From an uncultured Acidobacteriota bacterium (GTDB taxonomy: Bacteria > Acidobacteriota > Thermoanaerobaculia > UBA5066), in NCBI GenBank assembly GCA_903845115.1, contig CAIMWE010000050.1, positions 47,650-111,649 of the forward strand: a stretch of DNA of 64,000 nucleotides, in the 5' to 3' direction. The position numbers and the translations under genes are program-made. This document shows positions 32,859-41,051 of this stretch, one piece after another (positions within the stretch are counted from its first letter, which is position 1; each line of letters starts with the position of its first letter). The notes under the pieces were generated by a model, which worked only from the letters and a program-made list of their open reading frames with translations, had not been told where the DNA came from and did no database searches.

Positions 32859-33202
32859 TTCGCCTTCTCCGGGTAGGGCATCACGACGAGCATCGTCGCG
32901 ACGGCGTTCGACTCGTTCTTGACCTCGCGGACGACGTTCCCGCCGATGTAGACGCTGTCGAGCGGTCCGAGGACCGCCTCGGCCCCCTCCGCCCGGACGG
33001 TGACCTGGCCGGCGAGGACGACGTAGACCTTCTCGAGCGGCGAGGCGTCGGGACCGGCGCCACCGCCGGGGAGGAAGTGCGAGAGCCCGACCCAGCTCTT
33101 TTCGGGACCGCCCTCCTCGAAGCCCTGCAGGCGGACCGCCCGCATGTCGAAGTGGTTCGGGGCCTGGTAGGCCTTGGCGTCGTTGAAGCGCTTGACGAGC
33201 AT
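32855..33202 (-). CDS. Small cupin-fold protein
   Basis: 115 aa, ATG at 33202. A single beta-barrel cupin with ASPLEKVYVVLAGQVTVRAEG and LGPLDSVYIGGNVVREVKN. The second histidine-containing motif normally giving a metal site is degenerate, with no His in the EGxxEAVLGP stretch, so it may bind a ligand without metal. It lies between the cyclase (2-bp gap) and the SDR (4-bp overlap). It could be an accessory or isomerase-like protein in the ring-opening sequence. Confidence 0.7.
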   Translation of the reverse strand: MLVKRFNDAKAYQAPNHFDMRAVRLQGFEEGGPEKSWVGLSHFLPGGGAGPDASPLEKVYVVLAGQVTVRAEGAEAVLGPLDSVYIGGNVVREVKNESNAVATMLVVMPYPEKAK

Positions 33203-33204
33203 GC

Positions 33205-34047
33205 TCAATCCTTTCCGCTTTCGATCCGGTATTCGCCCTTCGGGTCCATCATCGCCACGACGCGGACCATGCAACCGTCGCCCTTGACCCAGCGCCACGG
33301 GAAGATCGCGAACGTGCAGCGCTTTCCGGTCACCTTGTCGATGTCGCCGCCGATGTTCTCGACGCCGCAGATGCCGGCAGCGAGGATCGTGTGGTGGCAG
33401 GGCTCCCACTCCGGGAAGTCCTCGAGGACGTCGCGCCCGGTCGTCTTCTTGTACTCGGCACAGACGCGCGGCAGGAGGCCCTTCTCGCCCCCCGGGCCGT
33501 GCGGGCCAATGGCCGTTGCGAGCGGGTGGTCGAGCGCCTGGGTGTCGGTCCCGACGAGCTTGACCTTGTTCTCGACGAACCACTCGCCCGCTTCCTTGTA
33601 GAAGCCCGGGGAGTAGCCGTAGTAGTTGTTGTTGTCGCCGTAGTACTTGTGCCAGCCGGTGTTGACGATGACGATGTCGCCGGGCCGGATCTTCGGGCGG
33701 GCCTTCTCGAGGTCGTCCGGGGTCACGACTTCCCATTTCTTCTTCGGGATCGACACCACGACGCCCGTTCCGAAGAAGTGCGGCAGGGGAACCTCGTCCA
33801 TGAACGGGGTCTCTTCCACGACGTGGCTCGGGGCGTCCATGTGGGTCCCCGAGTGCATCGTGATGGTCATCCGCTGCGTCAGGACGCCCGAGCGGGCCAT
33901 CGTGTGGAGGCGCCAGATATTGACGTCCTCGAAGTAGGGCCAGCACGGCACGCCGAGCCCCCACGGGTGGGTCAGGTCGTAGAACTCGAGCCCCGTCCCG
34001 TTGCTGAGGTTCTCCTCGAAGTCGATCCCGCGAATGTTCACCGTCAT
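33205..34047 (-). CDS. PF04199 cyclase-family metal-dependent hydrolase
   Basis: 280 aa, first gene of its operon. The family signature HSGTHMDAPSH supplies metal ligands, and GDIVIVNTGW and GTDTQALDHP are conserved. PF04199 members (kynurenine formamidase, isatin hydrolase) hydrolyse cyclic or amide substrates using Mn or Zn. A ring-opening hydrolase for dihydrophloroglucinol, a cyclic 1,3-diketone, would be needed downstream of a phloroglucinol reductase, and this enzyme with the neighbouring SDR and dehydrogenase could fill the role. That is an inference. The promoter and operator lie about 80-120 bp upstream. Confidence 0.82.
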   Translation of the reverse strand: MTVNIRGIDFEENLSNGTGLEFYDLTHPWGLGVPCWPYFEDVNIWRLHTMARSGVLTQRMTITMHSGTHMDAPSHVVEETPFMDEVPLPHFFGTGVVVSIPKKKWEVVTPDDLEKARPKIRPGDIVIVNTGWHKYYGDNNNYYGYSPGFYKEAGEWFVENKVKLVGTDTQALDHPLATAIGPHGPGGEKGLLPRVCAEYKKTTGRDVLEDFPEWEPCHHTILAAGICGVENIGGDIDKVTGKRCTFAIFPWRWVKGDGCMVRVVAMMDPKGEYRIESGKD

Positions 34048-34121
34048 GGGAACCCTCCCTTTCCGCCTCCCGAGGGGGCTCTCTCGAGCCCTCGGAGAGA
34101 ATTTCTAGTCGCTCAGGATTC

Positions 34122-34166
34122 GATACATCTGTATTGCATCTTGGTTTACGAATACACGCCTGTCAA
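34122..34166 (-). promoter_or_regulatory. Promoter and operator D of the cyclase-IorAB operon
   Basis: On the minus strand TTGACA (34161-34166) and CAAGAT (34138-34143) are 17 nt apart. The palindrome GATACATCTGTATT (34122-34135, core TACATCTGTA) follows after 2 nt. This is the same geometry as operator B at 24168-24212. The palindrome would cover the start site, with a leader of about 84 nt to the cyclase ATG. Confidence 0.65.
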
Positions 34167-34238
34167 GAGCGTTCGAGGTCTTTCTTCCGTCTGTCCGGGT
34201 CTCTCGGGACGGCCCGCCGAGCGAGCCAGAAAGAGACG

Positions 34239-34266
34239 CCCGGCCCGCCGAGGAGGGCGGACCGGG
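34239..34266 (-). terminator. Hairpin terminator after the third PhlG-like gene
   Basis: An 11-bp GC-rich stem (34239-34249 with 34256-34266, one G-U wobble) and a 6-nt loop sit 20 nt beyond the stop codon at 34286. On the minus strand a pyrimidine-rich CGTCTCTTTCTGG follows. This separates the transport/PhlG operon from the cyclase operon. Confidence 0.55.
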
Positions 34267-34285
34267 TATGCGTCAAACCGTCAGG

Positions 34286-35179
34286 TCAGACGACCAGCTG
34301 CCCCTTCATGTCGGCATGGATCTCGGGCAGCATCTTCCCGAGGTTCGCGAACTCCTTCACGTTGTGTCGCGCGAGCCCCTGGACGGCCGGGACGGGCACC
34401 TGGATGCCCGGGGGAAGCGTCAGCTCGGGCTTCCCGTTCGACATGCGGTACCCCATCCAGAAGCGGGTCCGGTGCTCGATCCCCCCCGGGATGTCCCGGA
34501 AGATGTGGCACATCAGCGCCGGCACCGTGAGGCTGTCCTCCTTCTTCTCGACCGGGCAGGCCCATCCGAAGCCTCCCGCGAACGTCGAGACGAACGGTTG
34601 CTTGAAGCGCGCCATGTCGAAGCCGAAGTCCTTCGGGGAGAGGAACGTGATGTCGATGTTGTCCTGGCCGCACTCGCAGTCCTCGGTGACGTGGTGCGTC
34701 TGCCCCCAGTTCTTTTCCCGGAACGGGACCGAGGGGTCGAGGAACCGCTTCCGCGTCTCGGGGCTGATGACGAGCCCCGCGTGGGCCGGCGGGTACCAGA
34801 TCCGGTACCGAAGATCCTCCAGCGTGTGCCAGACGAACCACCAGTCGATCATCTCGGCCGTGACGCCGGGATACTGGTTCTGGGACGCGATGAAGCCCGC
34901 TCCGTTCGGAAGGTTGCACCAGCCGATCTCGATGTCGAGAGTGCCCGGGTTCAGGAGGTCGTTGATCTGCTCCGGGTAGATCGCCTTCGACGGGTCGCAG
35001 GGGGTATCCATCTTCGCGAGCTTCGCCGGGTCGTACGGGTAGGGATCCCGGTAGTACTTCGCGAACGGCCGCTTCTGCTCCTCGGGGGTGAGGGGCGGGC
35101 GGAGGGCCTTTTGATGGCTCGCGAGGAGGGTATCGCGGGCGTTCGTCTGGGACTTCAGCTCGGGGATGAGTTCGGTCAT
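34286..35179 (-). CDS. PhlG/DAPG-hydrolase-family C-C hydrolase (copy 3)
   Basis: 297 aa, the same length as Pseudomonas PhlG (about 294). The core is GVTAEMIDWWFVWHTLEDLRYRIW. H133, E166, H272 and E276 (RHNVKEFANL) line up in order and almost in number with the reported PhlG zinc ligands H129, E160, H270, E274. GGIEHRTRFWMGYR is shared with copy 2. Predicted activity: hydrolytic cleavage of an acyl group from a phloroglucinol-like ring. It ends the operon that begins with the DUF1302 gene, right after an EthD protein, and is followed by a hairpin terminator. Confidence 0.85.
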   Translation of the reverse strand: MTELIPELKSQTNARDTLLASHQKALRPPLTPEEQKRPFAKYYRDPYPYDPAKLAKMDTPCDPSKAIYPEQINDLLNPGTLDIEIGWCNLPNGAGFIASQNQYPGVTAEMIDWWFVWHTLEDLRYRIWYPPAHAGLVISPETRKRFLDPSVPFREKNWGQTHHVTEDCECGQDNIDITFLSPKDFGFDMARFKQPFVSTFAGGFGWACPVEKKEDSLTVPALMCHIFRDIPGGIEHRTRFWMGYRMSNGKPELTLPPGIQVPVPAVQGLARHNVKEFANLGKMLPEIHADMKGQLVV

Positions 35180-35201
35180 CTCGTGTCTCCCTTCCGGCCG
35201 C

Positions 35202-36002
35202 TCAGGCCACCGGCCCGTAGCCGGGACGATCCCGAATGATGGCGATCGGGCGCGTGTAGAGGAAGAAGGAACGCGACCAGTCCGCGAACCTCTTCGGGTA
35301 GGCCTGGAGCACCTCGTTGTAGTCGCGGAAGGCCCCTACCTGCTCCATCGTGTCGAACCAGTAGGCGGAGACGGCGTCGTAGACAGGCATGTTGACCATG
35401 CCGAAGTGCCGCCGGGCCTCGAAGTCGTTGTCCGAGAGGCGGCAGCGCCTGTTGAGGATGCAGCGGCGAAGCTGGGCCTTCATCGCCGGGACGGTCTCCA
35501 CCGCGGCCGCGTGCGCCTCGTGCCAGTGTTTGTAGTAGTCCTCGCGGAAGACCTCGTCGTCGCGCATCAGGTACTGGAGCACCTTGACCCCGCCGACCCC
35601 CTGCACGAACCCCAGGCCGGGGTTGAACTTCGGCATCGGCGTCGGGACCGGGACCTCCTCCTCCTCGGCCATCAGGACGATGTTGTTCGGCTCGTCGGCG
35701 AAGAACTTGCCGTCCTGGGCGGCCTTCGACGGAACGCCGCCGGGGTTGTCGAGCGCCATGATCATGTCGCGGAAGCTCTCGAAGGCCAGTTCCACGACGC
35801 AGTCCCGCTCGGCGACCTGCTGGTGCGTCCGGTCCGCCAGGACGCCGAAGGCGCCGTCGATCACGTGGTTCTGGATGTACGTGACGATCTTCGACGGTTC
35901 CTCCCGGGCGATCGTCCCGTGGTAAAGCTCGATGTAGCGGAAGTACTCCGCCCTGGTGAGGCCCGGCCGCTTCCGTGAGGCGGCCATCATCTTGATCGGC
36001 AT
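35202..36002 (-). CDS. EthD-domain protein
   Basis: 266 aa; ATG at 36002 with AGGAGGAACAGC upstream. Two alpha-beta barrel halves are recognisable: ASRKRPGLTRAEYFRYIELYHG near the start and KVLQYLMRDDEVFREDYYKHWHEAHAAAV in the middle (EthD pattern KHWxxAH). It is the second tandem EthD-type protein of the locus and is distinct in sequence from that at 27581. It may catalyse or chaperone a polyketide-like intermediate. It is placed between the RND transporter and the PhlG-like copy 3. Confidence 0.7.
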   Translation of the reverse strand: MPIKMMAASRKRPGLTRAEYFRYIELYHGTIAREEPSKIVTYIQNHVIDGAFGVLADRTHQQVAERDCVVELAFESFRDMIMALDNPGGVPSKAAQDGKFFADEPNNIVLMAEEEEVPVPTPMPKFNPGLGFVQGVGGVKVLQYLMRDDEVFREDYYKHWHEAHAAAVETVPAMKAQLRRCILNRRCRLSDNDFEARRHFGMVNMPVYDAVSAYWFDTMEQVGAFRDYNEVLQAYPKRFADWSRSFFLYTRPIAIIRDRPGYGPVA

Positions 36003-36039
36003 CTGCTGTTCCTCCCGTCCTTCCTTCCCGGATCTCTGG

Positions 36040-38457
36040 TCAGGCAGCCGGGGCCGGAGAGGCCGACGCCGCAGCGGCGGTCCCTGCACTCCGGGGCATC
36101 ACGAAGTAGGCCAGCGCCGGCAGGAGGAAGAGCGCCCCCACCATGTTCCAGAGGAACATGAACCCGAGGAGCAGCCCCATGTCAGCCTGGAACTTGATCG
36201 GCGAGAAGACCCACGTCACGACCGCCAGGGCGAGCGTCAGCCCCGTCAGCATGACGACCTTTCCGGTGAAGAGGAGCGCCTTGTGGTACGCCTCCTCGAG
36301 AGAGAGCCCCTCGCGCATCCGGGCCAGCGTCACGCTCAGGATGTAGAGCGCGTAGTCGACGCCGATGCCGACGCCGAGGGCGATCACGGGCAGCGTGGCG
36401 ACCTTCACCCCCATGCCGAGCGCGACCATGAGGGCCTCGGCCAGCATCGACGTGACCACCAGGGGAAGCATCGCCACCAGGACCGCCTTCCAGGAGCGGA
36501 AGGTGACGAAGCAGAGGATGGCGACCACGCCGTACACGAGGTACAGCATGATCCGCCAGGCCTGCCTGACGACGATGTTGGTCGCGGCCTCGATCCCCGC
36601 GCTCCCCGCCGCCATCAGGAACTTCACGTCCTTCGTGTCGTTCGCCGCGGCGAAGTGCTCGACGTGCCTCACGACCCGCGAGAGCGTGTCGGCCTTGTGG
36701 TCCTTCAGAAAGATGTACATCGTCAGCAGGTTGCACGAGTCGTTGTAGAGGCCCCGCGGCGCCCCTGCCGTGATGGTGTTGAGCATGTCCTGGTTCTTGA
36801 CGAGCTCGTACCAGCGGGGATTCGCCTCGTTCATCCCCATCATGACCCGCCGGTTCAGGCCCGCGAGCGTCGAGGTGGTCTCGACCCCGGGCAGCTGCCT
36901 CAGCTCCCATTCCAGGGCGTCGACCCGCATGACCGTCTCGTACGCCGCGCAGGCGCCGTCGGGGGTCTTCACCATCACGGCGAAGACGTCGCTGGAGGCC
37001 CCGTAGGCGGCGTTCATGAATGCCACGTCCCTGTTGTAGCGCGAGTCGGGCCGGAGCTCCGGAGCCCCCGGGTCGAGGTCCCCGATCTTCAGCCGGTGGC
37101 TCACCGTCGCCCCCAGGGCGAGCAGCAGGCCCCCCGCCACGACCGCGGGGAGGGCCCGGCGGCGGGTCGCGAAGGAGGCGATGAAGCGCCAGATCCCCTG
37201 GCTCCCGGCCCCGGCCTCGGACTCCTCCTCCGACCGGAGGCTCCGGGCGGCAGCGCCGAGGCTGACGCCGGTGTAGCTGAGGAGGATGGGGAGGAGGATC
37301 AGGTTCGTGAAGATCAGGACGCCGACGCCGATGCTGGCCGCGATGGCCAGCTCGCGGATGACCTGGATCCTGATCACCAGGAGGACCGCGAAGCCGACCG
37401 CGTCCGCCAGGAGCGCCGTCAGCCCCGCCAGGAAGAGGCGGCGGAACGTGTAGCGGGCGGCAACGAGGCGGTGGGCCCCGCGGCCGACATCCTGCATGAT
37501 GCCGTTCATCTTCTGGGCGCCGTGGCTCATCCCGATGGCGAAGACGAGGAAGGGGACCAGCATCGAGTAGGGGTCGAGGGCGTAGCCCATCGCCCGGATG
37601 AGCCCGAGCTGCCAGACCACGGCGATGAGGGAGGCGAGGACGACGAGGACGGTGCTCCGGACGCACCGCGTGTACCAGAAGACCATCGCCATGGCGATCA
37701 GGATCGCCACGCCGAAGAAGACGACGACGACCTTCAGCCCCTCGATCAGGTCGCCGATGATCTTCGCGAAACCCGTGATGTGGATCGCCACCTTGTCGGA
37801 GGCGTACTTCCCGCGGATCCGCTCCAGCTCGGCCGCGAGCTTGGAGTAGTCGAGCGGCCTGTTCTCGGCGTCCACCGCGAGGAGCGGGACGTAGATGATC
37901 GTCGACTTCGCGTCCAGCGCGACGAGCTGGCCGATCTCGCCGGAGCGGGCGACGTTGATCGCGAGGAGCTGGAGGCTCTTCGGAGAGCCGTCGTAGCCGT
38001 CCGGGATGACCGGCCCCCCCTCGAGCCCTTCCTCCGTCACGCCGACCCACCTGGTGCTAGGCGTCCAGAGCGACTTCATCTGCGCCCGGTTCACGCCCGG
38101 GATCAGGAAGACCTCGTCGCTGATCTTCGCGAGCGTGTCGAGGTACTCCTTGTCGTAGATCGGCCCCTTCGTGTTCTCGACGGCGATCCGGATCGCGTTC
38201 CCGAGGCCCGTGAGCTCGCTCTGGTAGGCGAGGAAGTTCGCGATGTAGGGCTGCCCGGTCGGGATCGTCTTCTCGAAGCTGGCATTCAGCCTCAGGTGCG
38301 ACGCCTGCCAGCCGAGGACGAGCGTGACGACCGCGCAGATCGCGACGACGATCTGACGGTGGTTGAAGAGGGCCTGCTCCAGGAGGTTGCCGGACTTCTG
38401 GTCGAAGTCCTCGAGCTTCGCCGGCCCGGCGAGGGTGTTGCCGCCAGCGTGGTTCAT
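36040..38457 (-). CDS. RND/MMPL-superfamily transporter
   Basis: 805 aa with twelve membrane spans arranged as two repeats of one span, a large periplasmic loop, then five spans. Features include VVVFFGVAILIAMAMVFWYTRC, LVFAIGMSHGAQKMNGIMQD and VIALGVGIGVDYALYILSV, the paired GxxxDY-type motifs of MMPL/HpnN-like RND proteins. Such transporters move hydrophobic molecules. In several Proteobacteria this type lies beside DUF1329, DUF1302 and YCF48 proteins in clusters for hydrophobic substrates, as here. It overlaps the YCF48-like gene by 4 bp (ATGA). Confidence 0.83.
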   Translation of the reverse strand: MNHAGGNTLAGPAKLEDFDQKSGNLLEQALFNHRQIVVAICAVVTLVLGWQASHLRLNASFEKTIPTGQPYIANFLAYQSELTGLGNAIRIAVENTKGPIYDKEYLDTLAKISDEVFLIPGVNRAQMKSLWTPSTRWVGVTEEGLEGGPVIPDGYDGSPKSLQLLAINVARSGEIGQLVALDAKSTIIYVPLLAVDAENRPLDYSKLAAELERIRGKYASDKVAIHITGFAKIIGDLIEGLKVVVVFFGVAILIAMAMVFWYTRCVRSTVLVVLASLIAVVWQLGLIRAMGYALDPYSMLVPFLVFAIGMSHGAQKMNGIMQDVGRGAHRLVAARYTFRRLFLAGLTALLADAVGFAVLLVIRIQVIRELAIAASIGVGVLIFTNLILLPILLSYTGVSLGAAARSLRSEEESEAGAGSQGIWRFIASFATRRRALPAVVAGGLLLALGATVSHRLKIGDLDPGAPELRPDSRYNRDVAFMNAAYGASSDVFAVMVKTPDGACAAYETVMRVDALEWELRQLPGVETTSTLAGLNRRVMMGMNEANPRWYELVKNQDMLNTITAGAPRGLYNDSCNLLTMYIFLKDHKADTLSRVVRHVEHFAAANDTKDVKFLMAAGSAGIEAATNIVVRQAWRIMLYLVYGVVAILCFVTFRSWKAVLVAMLPLVVTSMLAEALMVALGMGVKVATLPVIALGVGIGVDYALYILSVTLARMREGLSLEEAYHKALLFTGKVVMLTGLTLALAVVTWVFSPIKFQADMGLLLGFMFLWNMVGALFLLPALAYFVMPRSAGTAAAASASPAPAA

Positions 38458-39581
38458 CGGGCACCTCCGGCCTGTGGGGCAGGCGCCGCGGCGGCGGACG
38501 GCGGTGCCGGGAGCTTGATCAGACCCTGGAGGCTCAGCACCAGGAGCCCGTCCTTCAGCGGCAGGACGTTCGTCAGCGGCGGAAGAGGCGGGAGCGGCAG
38601 CGGCTGGAAGCTCCTCGCGCCGTCCCGGCTGGCGAGGACCTGTCCGGCGAAGTTCGTCACGTAGATCGCCTGGTCCGCACCCAGAGCGGAGGAGGTGAAC
38701 GAGACGGGCGGGGTCGGGTCGATCTTCCTCCAGGCCCCGGCCGTGTCCAGGACCCAGGCGTTGCCCCGGAGGCCCGCCGCGAGGACGTCCCCCGACGGCA
38801 GGACCATGAGGGTGAAGAAGCTCCCCGCGTACGGCGACTCGACCTTCTTGAAGGACTGTCCGCCGTCGGTCGACCGCAGGACGAGCCCCTGCTCGCCGGC
38901 CATGTAGAGGACCGAACCGGCCGGGCGGAGCGCGTAGAGGTGGAGGACCTTCGGGTTCTCGACCCGGTCCATCCAGGGGATCCAGCTCCTGCCGCCGTCC
39001 TCGGTCCGGAAGATCAGGTTGAAGGCGCCGAGGACGAACCCGGTCGTCTCGTTCTCGAACCAGAGGTCCAGGAATGGCTTGTCGGGACCGTCCTTGACGA
39101 GCCGCTCGGCCTCCGTCAGGAGCGCCCGGGCCTTCGGGTCGTCCGGGGCCTGCGCCGCCTTCGTCTTCGCGGCAGTCAACGCCAGCTCCGCGAGCTGGAC
39201 GCCGTCGAGCTGGACCGTCCAGCTCTCGCCGCCGTCGTCCGTTCGCAGGACGGTCCCGTAGTGTCCGACGGCCCAGCCCGTCCTGGCGCTCGCGAAGCTC
39301 ACCGCGGTGAGCGTCACGCTGACGGGGACCTTCGCTTGCCGCCACTGTGCGCCGGAGTCGTCCGAAAGGAGGACGATCCCCCGCTCTCCGACGACGACGA
39401 GCCTCTTCCCGGCCTGCGCGACGTCGAGGAGGACCGACCTCGTGGCCTGCGCGGAGACGATCGCAGGCCGCTTCAGCGGTTCGGCGGCACTCTCGCCGCG
39501 GACCGGAAGGGAGCCGGCGAGAAGGAGGCCGGCGGCCACGAGGCTGCACAGCGAGAAGGAGAGGGGGAAGGCCCGTTTCAT
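38454..39581 (-). CDS. YCF48-like beta-propeller exported protein
   Basis: 375 aa; ATG at 39581 after GAGGAG. A signal peptide (FSLCSLVAAGLLLAGSLPVRG) leads into repeated sialidase/photosystem-II-assembly-like blades: GIVLLSDDSGAQWRQ, GTVLRTDDGGESWTV, NLIFRTEDGGRSWIP and GLVLRSTDGGQSFKK, the D-D/E-G-G-x-S-W pattern of YCF48/BNR repeats. The C-terminus is Pro/Ala-rich. It is probably a periplasmic partner of the RND protein encoded after it, as in similar clusters. A hairpin (39635-39670) lies between it and the DUF1329 gene. Confidence 0.8.
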   Translation of the reverse strand: MKRAFPLSFSLCSLVAAGLLLAGSLPVRGESAAEPLKRPAIVSAQATRSVLLDVAQAGKRLVVVGERGIVLLSDDSGAQWRQAKVPVSVTLTAVSFASARTGWAVGHYGTVLRTDDGGESWTVQLDGVQLAELALTAAKTKAAQAPDDPKARALLTEAERLVKDGPDKPFLDLWFENETTGFVLGAFNLIFRTEDGGRSWIPWMDRVENPKVLHLYALRPAGSVLYMAGEQGLVLRSTDGGQSFKKVESPYAGSFFTLMVLPSGDVLAAGLRGNAWVLDTAGAWRKIDPTPPVSFTSSALGADQAIYVTNFAGQVLASRDGARSFQPLPLPPLPPLTNVLPLKDGLLVLSLQGLIKLPAPPSAAAAPAPQAGGAR

Positions 39582-39634
39582 TCGAAGTGCTCCTCTGGAG
39601 GTTCCGCCGAGGGCTCTGGGAGGGATCGGAACGG

Positions 39635-39670
39635 GGAAGGGGGCCGCGCCCGGCGAGCGCGGCCCCTTCC
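39635..39670 (-). terminator. Strong intra-operon hairpin (attenuator?)
   Basis: About 14 base pairs (39635-39649 with 39657-39670, one bulged G) and a 7-nt loop lie 7 nt after the DUF1329 stop codon and 54 nt before the YCF48-like start. No T-run follows. It may stabilise the upstream DUF1302-DUF1329 mRNA or cut down read-through, giving more outer-membrane protein than transporter. Confidence 0.5.
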
Positions 39671-39676
39671 AGTCGA

Positions 39677-41029
39677 CTAGCGGACGCTTTCCCCGGCCAT
39701 GGCGTCGGGAGTGAAGACCGAGTCCTTGTAGGTCGGCACGAGCGTGTACTGCGCCGACATCTGGTTGAAGAGATTGGCGACGTAGCCGGCGCCCGACAGG
39801 AGGTCGTAGTAGCCGAACGTCAATCCAACGGTCGCCGGGAGGTCCGGCATCACGGCCGGGATCCTCCAGAGGGTCTTCCAGAGCTGGTTGTTGGCGTCCC
39901 AGCGGTCGCCGAGGACCGGCATCCAGGTGTCCTCGTCGACGTAGTAGCGCCCCTTCGGCGCCTGGTGACGCTTCCCCGGCTTGAGGCTCGACTCGACGAC
40001 CCACACCCGGTGGAGCTCCCACCGCACCTTGTCGGATGCGAGGTGGTGCTGGCCCGGAATCAGGACCTCGGTGTCCTTCTTCGGCTGGAGGGTCAGGTTG
40101 CTGTTGTAGGGAATGTACATCTCCTGCTTGCCGACGATCTTCCAGTCGAAACGGTCGAGGCGGCCCGTCCAGACCTCGAGCTCGTCGAACGACATCACGC
40201 CCGCCGTGGCCGGCGTCGGCGTGTCGCAGCAGGCGATGGGGAGCTTGCGGACGCGCCGCTGGCCGGTCAGGTAGACCCAGGAGAGCGTCTTGTCGGGGTC
40301 GACGTTCTCGCGGCCGACGACCGCTTCTCCGGCCCGGATCGGCGGGCCGGTGTTGACGAGACGGATCATCCAGTACTCGCCGCCCCACTTGGCCGGGTTC
40401 ACATCCTTCAGGTAGTAGGGGCTCTGCTGCTCGGCGACCCCTTCCGTCGAGAGGACGTGCCCGCCCGAGGCGGTGATCAGGTACTGGTTGACGTGGAAAT
40501 TCCAGCTGGCGCCGCGCCAGTAGAGGAGGCCGTTCCACATCACCTCCGCCCCGGTCTTCGGGAGCGGGAACGGGATGCCGCCATAGGCGCCCTCGACGGC
40601 ATCCCCGCCCTTGAGGGTCTTCGCCTGGGTGGCGTTCTTGAACGTGTTGTCGTAGACCCACTGGGGCGCGGCGGCCGTGCGGGCCGTCTTGTAGACCTCG
40701 AGCTTGTAGGTGTCGGGGTACTTCTTGAGCATGGCCTTCACGCCGTCGGTCAGCTTGGCGGCGTACTGGTCCATGTTCTTGGCCGTGATCGTCAGGACCG
40801 GCTTCTCCGATGCGAACGGATCTCCGCGGCGGCCGCCGGCCTTGTCGCCCGGGATCGGCGTCGTGTAGCCGCCGGTCCAGGCGGGAATGGCGCCGTCCTT
40901 GTTGCCGGCCTTCTCGGCGCCGAGCGGGGTCAGCTCCGACTTCAGCTTCGCGGCTTCCTCGGGGGTGGCCGCGGACGCGGTCACGGCGACGCAGAGCGCG
41001 CCGAGCAGGAGGGCAGTTGTCGTCTTCAT
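39677..41029 (-). CDS. DUF1329 exported protein
   Basis: 450 aa with a clear signal peptide (TALLLGALCVAVTASA, cleavage before ATPEEAAKL). The mature protein starts LTPLGAEKAGNKDGAIPAWTGG, the standard DUF1329 N-terminus, and continues with WVYDNTFKNAT, GGIPFPLPKTGAEVMWN, LSWVYLTGQRRVRKLP and the WELHRVWVVE segment. DUF1329 proteins are periplasmic or outer-membrane-associated and occur with DUF1302 porin-like proteins and RND transporters in clusters for hydrophobic or aromatic compound use. The gene stands 22 bp after the DUF1302 gene. Confidence 0.9.
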   Translation of the reverse strand: MKTTTALLLGALCVAVTASAATPEEAAKLKSELTPLGAEKAGNKDGAIPAWTGGYTTPIPGDKAGGRRGDPFASEKPVLTITAKNMDQYAAKLTDGVKAMLKKYPDTYKLEVYKTARTAAAPQWVYDNTFKNATQAKTLKGGDAVEGAYGGIPFPLPKTGAEVMWNGLLYWRGASWNFHVNQYLITASGGHVLSTEGVAEQQSPYYLKDVNPAKWGGEYWMIRLVNTGPPIRAGEAVVGRENVDPDKTLSWVYLTGQRRVRKLPIACCDTPTPATAGVMSFDELEVWTGRLDRFDWKIVGKQEMYIPYNSNLTLQPKKDTEVLIPGQHHLASDKVRWELHRVWVVESSLKPGKRHQAPKGRYYVDEDTWMPVLGDRWDANNQLWKTLWRIPAVMPDLPATVGLTFGYYDLLSGAGYVANLFNQMSAQYTLVPTYKDSVFTPDAMAGESVR

Positions 41030-41051
41030 GAGGTTCTCCTTGTCGTTCCGC

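Noticed and set aside
34144..34166. Second operator half near TACACGCCTGTC
   Set aside because: Resembles the operator core but lacks symmetry (TACACGCCTGTC has one base too many), so it was counted only as promoter spacer.
36040..39549. 1169-codon minus-strand frame that seems to fuse YCF48-like shadow sequence to the RND gene
   Set aside because: The RND protein starts at ATG 38457. Upstream codons are an out-of-frame reading of the YCF48-like gene, which has its own start and signal peptide.
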